64,000 bases of DNA from Fulvia fulva (Eukaryota > Ascomycota > Dothideomycetes > Mycosphaerellales > Mycosphaerellaceae), in assembly GCF_020509005.1 (NCBI RefSeq), contig NC_063023.1, positions 1,798,001 to 1,862,000 on the forward strand, in the 5' to 3' direction. Positions within the stretch are counted from its first letter, which is position 1; every line of letters starts with the position of its first letter. The notes under the pieces are model-generated. The model saw nothing but the letters and a program-made list of their open reading frames with translations, had not been told where the DNA came from and did not search any database. Both the position numbers and the translations under genes were made by a program. Of the stretch, positions 1-10,989 are shown one piece after another.

Positions 1-22
1 AGTGCTCTAACCGATCGCGCAG

Positions 23-922
23 ATGGCGGAAATCCGTCGCAAGCTAGTCATTGTTGGTGACGGTGCCTGTGGAAAGACCTGTCTGCTCATGTAAGTCCTG
101 CAGCATACCACACATACCTACATCGTGTACTGACAGCGCTGCAGTGTATTCAGCAAGGGTACCTTCCCAGAGGTTTGTCTCGCTCTCCCACCGCCCCTTA
201 GCCATCCGACCGCGTCATCACCACCGATAAGGCGCACCACGATCGCCCGATCACCTTACACAGCCCATGCGGACACATACTGATGCCACAGTCTACAGGT
301 CTACGTCCCAACCGTCTTCGAGAACTACGTCGCCGATGTTGAGGTGGATGGCAAACACGTTGAGCTAGCACTATGGGATACCGCAGGCCAGGAAGACTAC
401 GACCGACTCCGACCGCTTTCATACCCCGACTCGCATGTCATCCTTATCTGCTTCGCCGTTGACTCGCCCGACTCGCTCGACAACGTACAAGAGAAGGTAG
501 GCATACTCACGTGCCTCGTACATCACAGGTGAACGCTAATTGGCTGTGTGTTTGTAGTGGATCTCAGAGGTGTTGCACTTCTGCCAGGGCCTGCCCATCA
601 TCCTTGTTGGATGCAAAAAGGATTTGAGATACGACCAGAAGACTATTGAGGAGCTGCACAAGACCTCGCAGAAGCCGGTGACACCAGAGCAGGTATGGCG
701 AAGACACCAAGTCCTGTGGACTTCAAACATCCTTCCGCGGATGAGCACACTACTAACATCTTGTCCGCACAGGCTGAGGACGTCCGCAAGAAGATCGGTG
801 CCCAGAAGTACCTCGAGTGTTCCGCCAAGACAAACGAAGGCGTCAGGGAAGTCTTCGAGCACGCCACGCGCGCTGCGCTACTCACACGAAAGAAGGAGAA
901 GAAGAAGTGCTCCATCCTGTAA
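23..922 (+). CDS. rho1: Rho1-type small GTPase
   Basis: This is a Rho-family GTPase, a membrane-anchored switch that in fungi activates beta-1,3-glucan synthase and the Pkc1 cell-wall integrity pathway. Five exons are inferred: 23-90, 145-172, 299-496, 558-692 and 773-922, giving 192 residues, close to the usual Rho1 length. Visible motifs are the P-loop GDGACGKT (residues 12-19), the switch II DTAGQE, the GCKKD guanine-specificity loop, CSAKT, a lysine-rich tail and a terminal CSIL CAAX box, whose final Leu predicts geranylgeranylation. All introns are GT..AG and the last carries TACTAAC before its acceptor. Exon 2 is only 28 nt. The ATG at 23 gives the canonical N-terminus [14 protein letters not shown]. 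Family and splicing are seen directly; the function is known from the family. Confidence 0.96.
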
Positions 923-3095
923 ACTACTCCATACCCAACACCTGTCTTAAATCAGCAACTCGTCCTACAGCTACACGACCGCACACAACCCTGAAATCAC
1001 ACTTCTTCACCTCTGAACGACGAAACAAAGACGAGCGAGTAGCGAAGTACCACAAGCCATCAAGACAGATAATTTTGCAACACCAAGGGAGGCACGAGCA
1101 CGGACAAGGATCTGGGAAGCGAGTCTGGCATAGATGTCGCTTGGAAGCAGAAGCGCAGCATGAATGGGGCGAAGCGAGTGGGCATTCAGCTGGCTGGAAC
1201 GCTCTTTGACCAACGGGGATGGAATGGGAGCCGGCGTATGAGTGTCTTGTACTCTTTTCTCCTCCTGTAACTTCACGTCTATGTGTGTTTCTTTCTTCGA
1301 GGCTAGGATCATATCACGGCATTACCTGCTGGGCGTCTAATGGGTGAGCAAGCACACTTTGAAGTAATGACTCTCTTTCTGACAACATGTTCCCACTCAT
1401 CGATTCCTTTTCCGTACTGCTGACTGCGAGTATGAATCGGAAGTGCGAGCAAACGAGATACAATGTCTACATGCCAATCTTTATGAAACTATACATCCCA
1501 CGCGTGACAGCCTGCGCGTTCCTGCCGAGTCATGCCTGCCACTACCTCCAACCATGTCAGCTTCGGTACCTCACATGGTCTAGAAGCGGGATCCGTCGTA
1601 CAACAAATGAGAGCTGGATGTGCTTTCCACGTTGCACGGCATGTTATACTGAATGCAGCTGGCATGACGCTGATTACTCTTGTGTGATTCAGCTTTTGCT
1701 ATACATGTGTTGGTCGCACGTGAGCTGAAGAGGATGCGTATGCCTTCGTAACAGGTAAACATGGCAATGGTCACGCAGGAGGACGTGAGCAAGCACTTCC
1801 TGAAGTTGACAGTGAAGTGTGTGAGCATGTGCGGACGCATGCAAGCACCTGCAGTGACATGTGCCTTGCTTTGAGAGCGTTGATACAAAATAGCAGTGGA
1901 CTCCCTTTCTTCGAACAAAGACTCTCTTTGAAGCACAGTGACGAAGCACTTCATCTCCCACAGCAACGTCTCCAGCAGCTGCGTATAGTTACTCTCTCGT
2001 ATTGCAATAATAATAGGGCCGAAGACTCTGGAACCCTCACGAGCGGCTGCAATCACCAGCGGCGTGGTTGTCTTGCGCGAACCATCTCTCCACCAAATCC
2101 CTCCGCGGGCTGAGGCCGTCTCCGGAGTGGGAGCGCACAGCAGGTCTAGTAGAAGTGGAGGGAAGAGACTGGGCACACGACCAAGTGCCTTCGCCTTGTT
2201 CTACATATCCAGCCCACGAAAGAAGTCTGACATATCGCTGCTGCTTGCGCACCACGCGGCAAAGCCTGCTAAAGTCCTTCTGCCAGCGTAAGGAAACGCA
2301 GCCCAGCAAACTCTGAAGTGCCGCCGGACCCTCTCAACGACGACGGTCCGCAGCATTATATCATCGCTATTCGCCTTGTCACACCTTTTCTACCCGACCT
2401 TCGCGAGCCGACGTTTTTGGCGCGTGCCAGACTTCGAGCAAGTTCATCATCAAGTTGGAACTTGGTGAGGGGCAACCTACCTTTTCAACACTTCACACCT
2501 CTTCCACAACCCCCACACACACCAACAACCTTGACACTGCGAACAACCGCGCCTCGTCCGTGCGACGCACCACAACCACCCGCCGACACAGACACCGACT
2601 GCGACTGAGACTGCAACTGCGACTTCCGGATATTGCACAAGAGTAGCATGCGACTGTGTTGCGATACACTGAGCATCATCCACGCACAATGCCTTTACCG
2701 GTGATCTAGCCGGTGCACAGGTACGTGATGAGACACGAGACACGTGCTCGCCTGCCTAAAACGTGGCCCGCGCATTGGGCATGGGCACAGAGCATGGCGG
2801 GCACGTTGCGAGAATACATCAGTGCTTGCTGGGTAGAGGATATCGGATGGAGTGAATGGTACTGATTTCGAGCGCAGGTCTGCTTCGTGCAGGTGCCTTT
2901 GGGTACTTGGACTCGTTCACCAAAAACGACACATACGTAAATACACATCCGTCTGTTACACCTATACATACATTCGGCCAGGACCAGAACCAGAGCCAAC
3001 AGCATCTGTCGGTCGCTCTTCTTCGAGGATCTACATCATCCGCGCGATCCGATACACCCATTACACGACGCGATCCGAGGAAATTGTAAGTGACT
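923..3095. other. Intergenic region: rho1 3' side and phosphatase 5' leader
   Basis: I find no convincing gene here; the short reading frames show no recognisable domain. From about 2,440 to 2,640 the + strand is rich in CT and CAA with few G, as in fungal promoters and 5' leaders, and contains a degenerate hexamer run related to GACTGC at about 2,585-2,625. Good donors at 2,721 (GTACGT) and 3,086 (GTAAGT) suggest that the downstream phosphatase gene has spliced 5' leader exons. These cannot be fixed without transcript data. Confidence 0.5.
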
Positions 3096-4328
3096 ATGCC
3101 GTACCTAAGAAGCAACCACTTCAAGGGCACCTGGAGCGAAGGCGGAGCAGAGGAGGTTTCTATCATGACCATGGGGTTGATGGGGTGTGGGCGGAAAGAG
3201 TTGAATGGGCACATTGATCCGCGAATACCTACGAAAGTAGCGGACATCATGGGAGAGGCAATGACCCTGACAAAGACTCAAGAAGAGGGTAAGTTACGGG
3301 CCTTGTCGTGCTACCAGACCGTCGCTAATTCACAGAAGCAGATGAGTATGCATCGAAGCCGCCGACGCCTCCACAGAGCAGTTCGCCCACACCTCGAGTC
3401 ACCATCGCGGACTGCCCAGTGAGGCTGCAGCCGCTTTCGGTGCCGCGAAATTATGGCGCAGTCGAACGTGACACCATCTACAGGAGTGGCAAGCCTGCAA
3501 AGGAGAATCTCGACTTTCTCGCGGCATTGGATGTCAACACCATGCTGTACGTCTTGCAGTCGTCACACAAGTATTAATCTCGCTGACTCTTACTCAGTAC
3601 ATTGATCGACCCATCAGCCGATGATAAGAAGATTGATGCTGAGGTGTACGACTTCGTGAAGGCACACGGCATCAAGCATGAGAACGTGATCATCACGCCG
3701 AACAAGGACAAAGATGGGACACGTATCTCACCTGACAGTCTTTGCGAGGTATGTTGCAGTTGCGCTTTACACAAGGCGTTGAGCCAGATGTGTCTTCGCA
3801 GTCTCGGTGAGCTAATACATCGAACAGGCACTGCTCATTGTGCTGAATCCGATGAATCACCCTGTGTATATCCATTGCAACCAGGGCCGCCACCGCACTG
3901 GTTGCATTGTTGCGTGCCTGCGCAAGATCCAGCAATGGCCAATCGAAGAGATCTTGACTGAGTACAACACGTACGCCCACCCGAAGCCTCGCAAAGAGGA
4001 CCTTGCTTTTATCAAGGCATTCGACCCATCAGTCGTGTACGAGTACGCCAAGGCAAACCAAATGGTTGGAGCACGCGCCAACTCACAACATCCCTTCGAC
4101 AGCGCGCTGGACATTTGCAATATGGCGAGTGGACTCCCCACGCACGAGATGGCGCAAACGTCGACTAGTCGGTCGAGTAGCTCGGACAGCGATGACTGGC
4201 TCGAGATGGCTCGTGGCCGACACCCACGCAGACGCGACGCCGATGGGGATGTGGTCATGGAGATGGGTGAACATGACGCGCAGCTCGACGACCCACAGCA
4301 CACGACGAATGCTATTGGTTTTCGATAG
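3096..4328 (+). CDS. SIW14: Siw14/Oca-type atypical dual-specificity phosphatase
   Basis: This is a plant-and-fungi atypical dual-specificity phosphatase. Yeast Siw14 hydrolyses the 5-beta-phosphate of inositol pyrophosphates. Four exons (3096-3288, 3336-3546, 3598-3748, 3828-4328) join in frame to 351 residues. The conserved domain begins at about residue 85 (PRNYGAVERDTIYRSGKP). The catalytic P-loop is HCNQGRHRTG, with Cys202 and Arg208, followed by the family block AHPKPRKEDLAFIKAFD. The tail after about residue 245 is Ser- and acid-rich and low complexity. The start is uncertain: 3096 is the first ATG after an in-frame stop, but ATGs at 3,165, 3,171 and 3,249 or an upstream spliced exon are possible. 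The domain call is strong; the substrate is inferred from the family. Confidence 0.88.
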
Positions 4329-5293
4329 CACCAGGCTGCTGAGTGCGAGAGCTCACTCTCATGCGTAATCTGCCTGTCGTGGGGAGGCGCGATATGTATG
4401 ACTCCACTGCGTGGACTTCTGAAGGTCTACAGCACTGACTTGCATGGAGTTTGGACCTCTTCACACGAAGTCCGAGCTTGCTACCGCGCGACATGACGGT
4501 ATCTCGGCGGAAAAGTCTTTTTGGTAAGGAAAGGGACATGGCATGGCACATGCACTGCATTTCGATTTCTTGGTTTTAGCGCCGGCGCTGGAGGAGAAAA
4601 GGCCGCTGAGACAAAGGCAGGCGTGCATTGTGGATGATTTTTGGAGATACTCTCGGCGCCACAGCACAAATCGTTGTTGCTGTTGCATTTGCATAATGAG
4701 CAGCCTAGAGCGCTGCAACACCTCAGAAATGGCTTTGCGCTTCACTGCACCCACCACAAGCTGTACACTCGCATCATCTTCGTCGTCCAGTATCATGTGC
4801 ATCTCGTGAGACTGCAGTCATCCACAGCATTTGGCCCGGAACCATTGGATCGAGGGTCTGCACTGCGTGAGACACCAGCTTCTCTATCTTCCAGTAGACT
4901 TCACCTCCTCTTCTCCATCACAATCAACTTCCAGCTCATCAATTGTCGTGGCTTGCAGCTTGAGGCATATTCGCCCACTGCACGTGGGAAACACCACGAT
5001 AAGCACGACATGATGACGAGACACTATTGGGTGAAAGACTTAAGGTTGTCGTGGTTCATCGCTGCCAGAGCTATCCACGATCCTCAGTCGTCATTGCCGT
5101 AGTCCGACCCACTTCTTCACGATCTGCCTACTAATTGGTGTTAAGAAGGAACTACAACGCAATGGCGATTACGACTTCCACAGAGTGGTCGTTCGCTCGT
5201 CTGGACGCGTCAAGTTCATCTCCGCTGCTTGTCTTCCACCTGTAGCATTGACAGACCTACAGGACCCCTAACAGTTCGCTTCTTCCTATAGAC
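4329..5293. other. Intergenic region
   Basis: This stretch holds the 3' flank of the Siw14-like gene and the 5' leader of the asparagine synthetase, both on the + strand. A pyrimidine-rich stretch with CTTCCAC/TCTTCC motifs at about 5,180-5,290 is typical of a fungal leader. No gene is seen. Confidence 0.5.
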
Positions 5294-7336
5294 ATGTGCG
5301 GCATTTCATCACTAGTCGCCCTTCCGGGCAGCAACAACACTCTTCCTCATGACGAGACGAGACGGCAGGTACAGGCAAGTTTGGACAACATCTCGCATCG
5401 CGGGCCAGATTCCAGCGGGATATGGATCAACACAGACGGAAGAATAGCACTTGGACACAATCGTCTCGCGATCAACGACTTGTCTGAATCCGGATGCCAG
5501 CCTCTCCACAGCCCAGATGGAAACGTTCACGCTGTGGTAAATGGCGAGCTTTACGACTTCGAGGATGTCAAGACGAAGCTTACCAGGAAAATTGGCTACC
5601 ATTTTTCGGGACGTAGTGACTCCGAGATTGTGGTCGCTCTATACCAGGCTTATGGCATGGACTTCATGCAACATCTCCGGGGTGAGTTCGTGCTTTGCCT
5701 CTACGACGAAAAGAAGAAGCTCTTCATTGCCGCCCGGGACCGCTATGGCATCAAGCCACTGTTCTGGACAAAGTCGCAAGGCAAGCTACTGGTGGCATCA
5801 GAGATGAAGACTTTCTTACCACTGGGTTGGCAAGCTGAATGGGACGTCCACAGTCTTGCGGAAGCTGGATGGAATTTCGACGACAGAACTGTCTTCAAAG
5901 GCGTGAAGAAAGTTCGCCCTGGCCACTACATGACCTGTACTGCGGACGGGCAAATCAAACAGCAACAGTACTGGGACATGGAGTATCCAGACAAGCGAGG
6001 GCACGATCATCGGACAGAAGCGGAGATGGTTCGAGGTGTCCGTGAACGACTACTGGAGGCTGTACGCATTCGCCTTCGAGCCGACGTGCCCGTTGGTGTC
6101 TATCTCAGTGGTGGTATCGACTCTTCTGTCATCGCCGGAATGGCCGTCCATCTGGCAAAGGAAGGTCGAGCAATGGGTAGTATGCCTGCCAAGGACAGAG
6201 TTAGCTGCTTCACGATATCCTTTGACAAGAGCAGCGGCTTTGATGAGTCTGGTATGTTACACCCTCACTGACATAGATATGGACGCGCTGACGATTACCC
6301 AGAAATTGCTAACCGCACCGCCGACTTCCTGGGTGTCAAAGTCTACAAACAGGTGATGGACGAAGAGGCTTTCGCATCGCGTTTTGAGGTTGCTACATGG
6401 CATTGCGAGCACCATAACCCAGACCTGAACTTCATCGGCAAGTTTGCTTTGTCAGAGCTTCCCCGTGAGCATGGCTTCAAAGTGGTGCTTACCGGCGAAG
6501 GCGCGGATGAGATCTTCACTGGCTACGACGTCTTCAAACCAGACTTTCTGCGCGAGCCAGATTTCACCACTCCCATGAGAATGCCAGAGTCTGAGCGCTC
6601 GAGGCTGTTCGCCAAGTCAGAAGCCGAAGCTATGCAACACTATGCATCAATCGGAGCTGGAGTCACACCCAAGGCGCAACGCAAACTCAACCTCAACATT
6701 CTAGCCTCGATGGCAGCGTTCGTTCCCGATGTCTTCGACGATCGCCTGGCAGCTTCCCACCCTCGAAACCCACAAGACGTCCTCGCTAGCTCCGTCCCAC
6801 TGCTTGTACTCGAGAAAGCCCAAAAGGTCCGGCATCCAGTCAACACAGCACAATACATTTGGGCCAAACATCACCTCTCCAACCAGTTCCTCAGCTGCCT
6901 CGGCGACCGCACAGAAATGGCCCATTCAATCGAAGGCCGCATGCCTTTCCTGGACCATCATCTCACAGAATATGTGAACAATCTCCCACCCAGCGTGAAA
7001 ATGCGATATACTGGAGGAGATAACTTCACTGCGAAGTGGATCTTGCGGGAAGCGATGAAACCGTTTCTCACGCCGGAGCTTTATTCATGTGTCAAGCACC
7101 CTTATTCGGCGCCGCTGGCGTATGAGGTGGGTGGACCGCTTTATAAGCTGCTCAATGAGCTTATAAGCGAAGAGAATGTGAAGAGTTTGGGGTTTGTGAG
7201 CTGGGACAAGGTGCGGGATCTCACACGAGGGGCCTTTGAGGGGAAGGAGGCTTCTGCGGCTAGGCTGGCATTTGTGGTTGCGCAGTGGGTTGTTCTGCAC
7301 CGGAGGTTCGGGGTGTTGACTGCGAGTATGACCTGA
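5294..7336 (+). CDS. Glutamine-hydrolysing asparagine synthetase, class II amidotransferase
   Basis: This enzyme makes asparagine from aspartate, glutamine and ATP, or acts as a related amidotransferase/ligase. Two exons (5294-6251, 6303-7336) with a 51-nt intron give 663 residues. The N-terminal glutaminase domain starts with the nucleophile Cys2 (MCGISS) and contains RGPDSSG, NGELYDF, SDSEIVV and ARDRYGIKPLFW. The synthetase domain carries the ATP-pyrophosphatase loop SGGIDSS (residues 272-278), LTGEGADEIFTGYD and EGRMPFLDHHL. At 663 residues it is longer than yeast Asn1/Asn2 (about 570) and closer to the bacterial AsnB/AsnO-like group, so it may not be the housekeeping enzyme. The neighbours are unrelated genes, so no biosynthetic cluster is evident. 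All catalytic motifs look intact. Confidence 0.93.
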
Positions 7337-9691
7337 GATAGTTCTCTAGACCTGGGAAGTAGTTGCCAGTAGCACGCTCTGGTTGTGACAGCTGCGTTCA
7401 GCCGTGAGCTGTCACTTCACTGTCCTGACTACGCATGTTGAGATTGGGAGCAGGCGATTGTGGACGTCCTCGAGCCGGCCGGCTGCAGCACTCCCTAGCT
7501 GTGACACCTGCACCTTGCCGCAGATATAGGCTCCATCGCCCGAGGCCTCGACTTCGCCTGCATATCACTATATTGATTGAAAGCACGCGGAGTCAACGGC
7601 GATGGGTCCTGCCGCCATGCGCATCGACAGTGTGGTTCCTGCACTCTGCCGCAAAATCCGTTCCCGATATTGCTCCGCATCCATGTCGCCAGTGCGAAAG
7701 AAGAAGGTAACACACGACTATGGCCGCATAGGATGCATGGCTGGCTCTACTCGCGCTTCCTACTGCAGAATGTGGGTGCACTGGTACCATGTCGTCGGGT
7801 CAATTCGAGGAGAGGGCTAAATCATGCGCGACTGTAGCGGCCGCGATTCGTCTTGGTTTTCTTCGAACGTCTTTGCAGGCTTGCAGCCCTGCCTGACTTC
7901 ACTCTATCCGTATATAGGGCTGAATGGCGATCGTGTGGGCACCCGTCCGCGGGTAGTGTCGACTACCTCACCGCACGACTTTCGATCGATGAGGACACTT
8001 ACTCCTGCTCCCCTCCGGTCCATTCTCTGGCGTCTCCATGTGAAGTTTCGGCGAATGTGGTCCGGTCGACGGGACTACTGCACATGCGCGAGTTTCATCG
8101 CCAGCAAGCCAGCAGCGGCGTCGTTGCCTCGCTTGCAAGTTGCCGGCTGGGCAATAAAATCCCATTTTTCTTCACGATATGCACCTATGGAGATGACTCC
8201 GCTCGCGCGGCACAGCGGACCAGGATCGATATTGCATTGCATGCAAGCCTGCAAGTGCAGAATTTTGACGGAATCGTGGAATGATCCTTGCGAGCATCCC
8301 TGGTCGGTGTGGCTAGTGCCATCCGTGCTTGGGATGCGCCTCCACGAGCTTGTTGTGACTTCAGCAGATTGGGGTTGGGTTTGTCCGGCTGTGGGGTGAG
8401 ACTCGGCCGAAGGTCATGTTTTCCGTGCACTGAGGCACAGGAGAGGCTGATGCAGATAAATGAGTTCCGTGTGAAGGATGTGATGGAACCTTACCCGAGA
8501 TGCTGACTTGCAGGGTGCTTATCCGACCCGGGACGGTCGATATGCGGATGAAGCTGAAGCAGAGGCGGTAAGCAATGGGTACAGGAGGCCACTTTCGAGA
8601 TTCGTAGATCGCCCATCGAGGCCTTCCGTTCTGAGTCGAAGTAGTCGGTGTATCGTCTCAACAGCTTGCGACGGAAAATTCGGCTTGCCTGTGGTTCCGT
8701 CGTTCACTTCCTACGTGGTAAGCCATGAGCGTTGTCTACAGGTGTTCTCATTAACCATCGTCTCGTGACAGTGAGCCACTTATCCGTCCACTGTGTGTCG
8801 CGCTTAGCCCGAGGAAGGCGATGATCGATTTGTGTGATCAGCAGTCAACATAATTATCAGTAGAAGTGCAGGATGTGCTGATGGCCATTGAAGAGCTCCA
8901 TGCTTCAGGACGGTATACATGACACGATCGCTGCTCATGTGTGATACTGAAGAGTAACAAAGGTCGAGTTTAGGCTCCACGCGCCGCTCGCCCCAAATAC
9001 TTCTCACTATACACTGAGCAATACACTTTCAGGCCTCCCAATGGCCAGTGCTATGCATTGTCAGCAACTTGCCGACGACATCAAGCATCGCGACAAGCTG
9101 ATTAGAGATGCCTATTAGCAGCGAAATCATTGACCACAGCTTCACTGTATTCGCCATCACCCGTGAGGAGGTGTGTAGCTGAAGAAGTTACGCCAAGTCG
9201 TTGACCCAGGGAGATTACGTAGCCCGCACGCTGTGGCTGCTCACTGCATGGCCGGTGATGTCTGTGGTCCAATGTATTGAGTGGAGATTGAGTCGTGTGC
9301 CAGGAAATATCAGCTGCCATCATGCGTGCATGATGTGGTGATCGCCGGTAGAATGTGGTCCGTAGTTAGCTCCGTCAAATGTGTGGCTGGAGATATTCAA
9401 GACGGTCGAGCTTCATCTTCTCCTCACTGTAGCCTGCCTGCATACAGAGCTGTGTGGTCTCTACAGCACTCCATGCACGAGCGCCAAGTAGCGTGAGCAT
9501 GGCTGTCGTATCAGCGGGTGAGATGGGCCGCAGAACCGGTGGTGCGTGCTGCAGAGTTTGTACAGGATGTTTAAGCATATAGTAAGAATCTGTGATCTGC
9601 CAGCGTTGTTTTTGTTACAAGCTGTCGTGGAACTGTGTTGTGCAAGGTAGCACCGCAGTGTGATCATGACCGCATGGCCCTCGTATAGCGA
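7337..9691. other. Intergenic region of 2.35 kb between convergent genes
   Basis: This lies between the 3' ends of the asparagine synthetase (+) and YVH1 (-). The longest frame (7,824-8,399, + strand) starts with a plausible ATG, but its translation has no domain, high Cys/Trp/Arg content and no splice support, so I do not call it. Base composition is ordinary and not RIP-like. It could hide a fast-evolving or noncoding gene, but I see nothing I can support. Confidence 0.45.
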
Positions 9692-10897
9692 TCAAAGGTT
9701 CTCTCGGCCTTGACCACCTTTATTGTTGACCGCTGACGGTGGCACTCGGATACCAAAACCTGGCCCACTTGCTGTCCTCGATTTGATCTCGTCGATTCTG
9801 CCTTTAGCCAGACTGATACCAGGCACAACCCAGTCACTACAGCTGCATTGCATGCCTTGCCAAGCGTACTTGCCAACGTTCGTCTTGCACTTCGGACACT
9901 CGAGCCGACCATCAAGCTTGCCTTGCTCGAGTTCAGGCCTCATCCATGACAGAGGATCGAGGAAGTAGTGTGAGCAGGCTAAAGGTGTTTGCTTGGCTGA
10001 TGTCTCGCCTCTGCGTGGTTGATGAGTGACGAGATACTGCGAGTTGGCCAGCGTACGTCTATGATCGTCAATATCATTATCATGCCTGTCTCTTGACTGG
10101 TACGCTTACCTGCACTTTCGACACCGAAGATCGAAATCTGCCGAGCCTGAACCTTGGGAATGTTCATCTTCGAATCTAATCTTTTCTGCTTCCGGTGCTT
10201 GACCACATGCTCGGCTGAGCTTGACCTCCTGCAGGTATACCCATCGCTGATACGCCGAAGTGGACTCGAGATTTTCCGGCGCACCCATCTCGTGATAAAG
10301 CTCGAGCTGCTCCCAGAAACCCTCGTTTGGCTCAGCCAATGGCCTGTTCTGTCGTATTCTTGCCAGTGCCTCGTCTGGGCTAATGCCATAGCGATGTATC
10401 AAATAAGCACAGACACACGTCGCTGAGCGCGACTTTCCCATAGCACTACATTGTCAGCCGTGGCTAACGGGGTGACATGAGATCCTCATCGCTTTGTTGA
10501 GATGGAGGGCATCTCATCTGATGTGATGCAAAGCCAAAGGGCACAACAGAACTCACCAGTGCACAAGGATGCCGCCGCTCGAGTCGAGCGCATCTTGGAT
10601 GAATTTGTTGGTCTCTGGAAAGTACTGCAACAGGTTTTCATCGTCGACATCATCCACTTCTACAACCTTCTGCTTGAAGCCTGCGAACAGCTCTGCATCA
10701 GGCTGAAACCTCAAGACGGATAGAACATGCGTGATGCCAGTGGTCTGCAGCGCCTCTCGTCGCCTCAACGTGAAAAGTCTACCTGGGATCAGAATCTAGA
10801 AGTGGCGAGAACGCGGCATGGCTGCATGGGCAGGAGCTTCAACGCACCCGCCAATGTACAACTCGTCGTCGCCCTGCACTCTGTCAAGCAATGACAT
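9692..10897 (-). CDS. YVH1: Yvh1 dual-specificity phosphatase with C-terminal zinc-binding domain
   Basis: Yvh1 is a conserved phosphatase whose zinc domain releases Mrt4 during 60S ribosome maturation; it also affects growth and sporulation. Four exons on the minus strand (10848-10897, 10557-10778, 10110-10445, 9692-10058) join in frame to 324 residues. The start is the conserved MSLLDRV...YIGG, spliced to LFTLRRREALQ. The catalytic loop HCAMGKSRSAT (Cys91, Arg97) is assembled across intron 2. The C-terminal zinc domain shows CRKCR, ACSHYFLDPLSWM, LECPKCKTNVGKY and CSCSDWVVPG. An in-frame ATG at 11,035 precedes the conserved start but would encode a Thr/His repeat from a TG microsatellite, so I chose 10,897. 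The exon joins are my manual reading and keep phase throughout. Confidence 0.93.
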
Positions 10898-10955
10898 TGT
10901 CGGTCGATGCGAGAGTGTTCCTTTGAAGATCTGCGGAGGGGTTTTGGTAATGTCG

Positions 10956-10956
<1 letters not shown>

Positions 10957-10986
<30 letters not shown>
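10957..10986. repeat. (TG)15 microsatellite upstream of YVH1
   Basis: There is a perfect run of 15 TG units on the + strand, 60 bp upstream of the YVH1 start codon, probably within its leader or core promoter. Read on the YVH1 strand it is (CA)15. Confidence 0.95.

Positions 10987-10989
<3 letters not shown>

Noticed and set aside
1580..2176. 198-codon minus-strand frame as a gene
   Set aside because: The translation looks random, with no motif and no neighbouring exons that extend it.
7824..8399. 191-codon plus-strand frame as a gene
   Set aside because: No domain, unusual composition and no splice or start support; overlapping frames of similar length exist on the same strand.
5294..10897. 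Secondary-metabolite cluster around the asparagine synthetase
   Set aside because: Neighbours are a Siw14-like phosphatase and Yvh1; no synthase, oxidase, transporter or regulator typical of a cluster is present.
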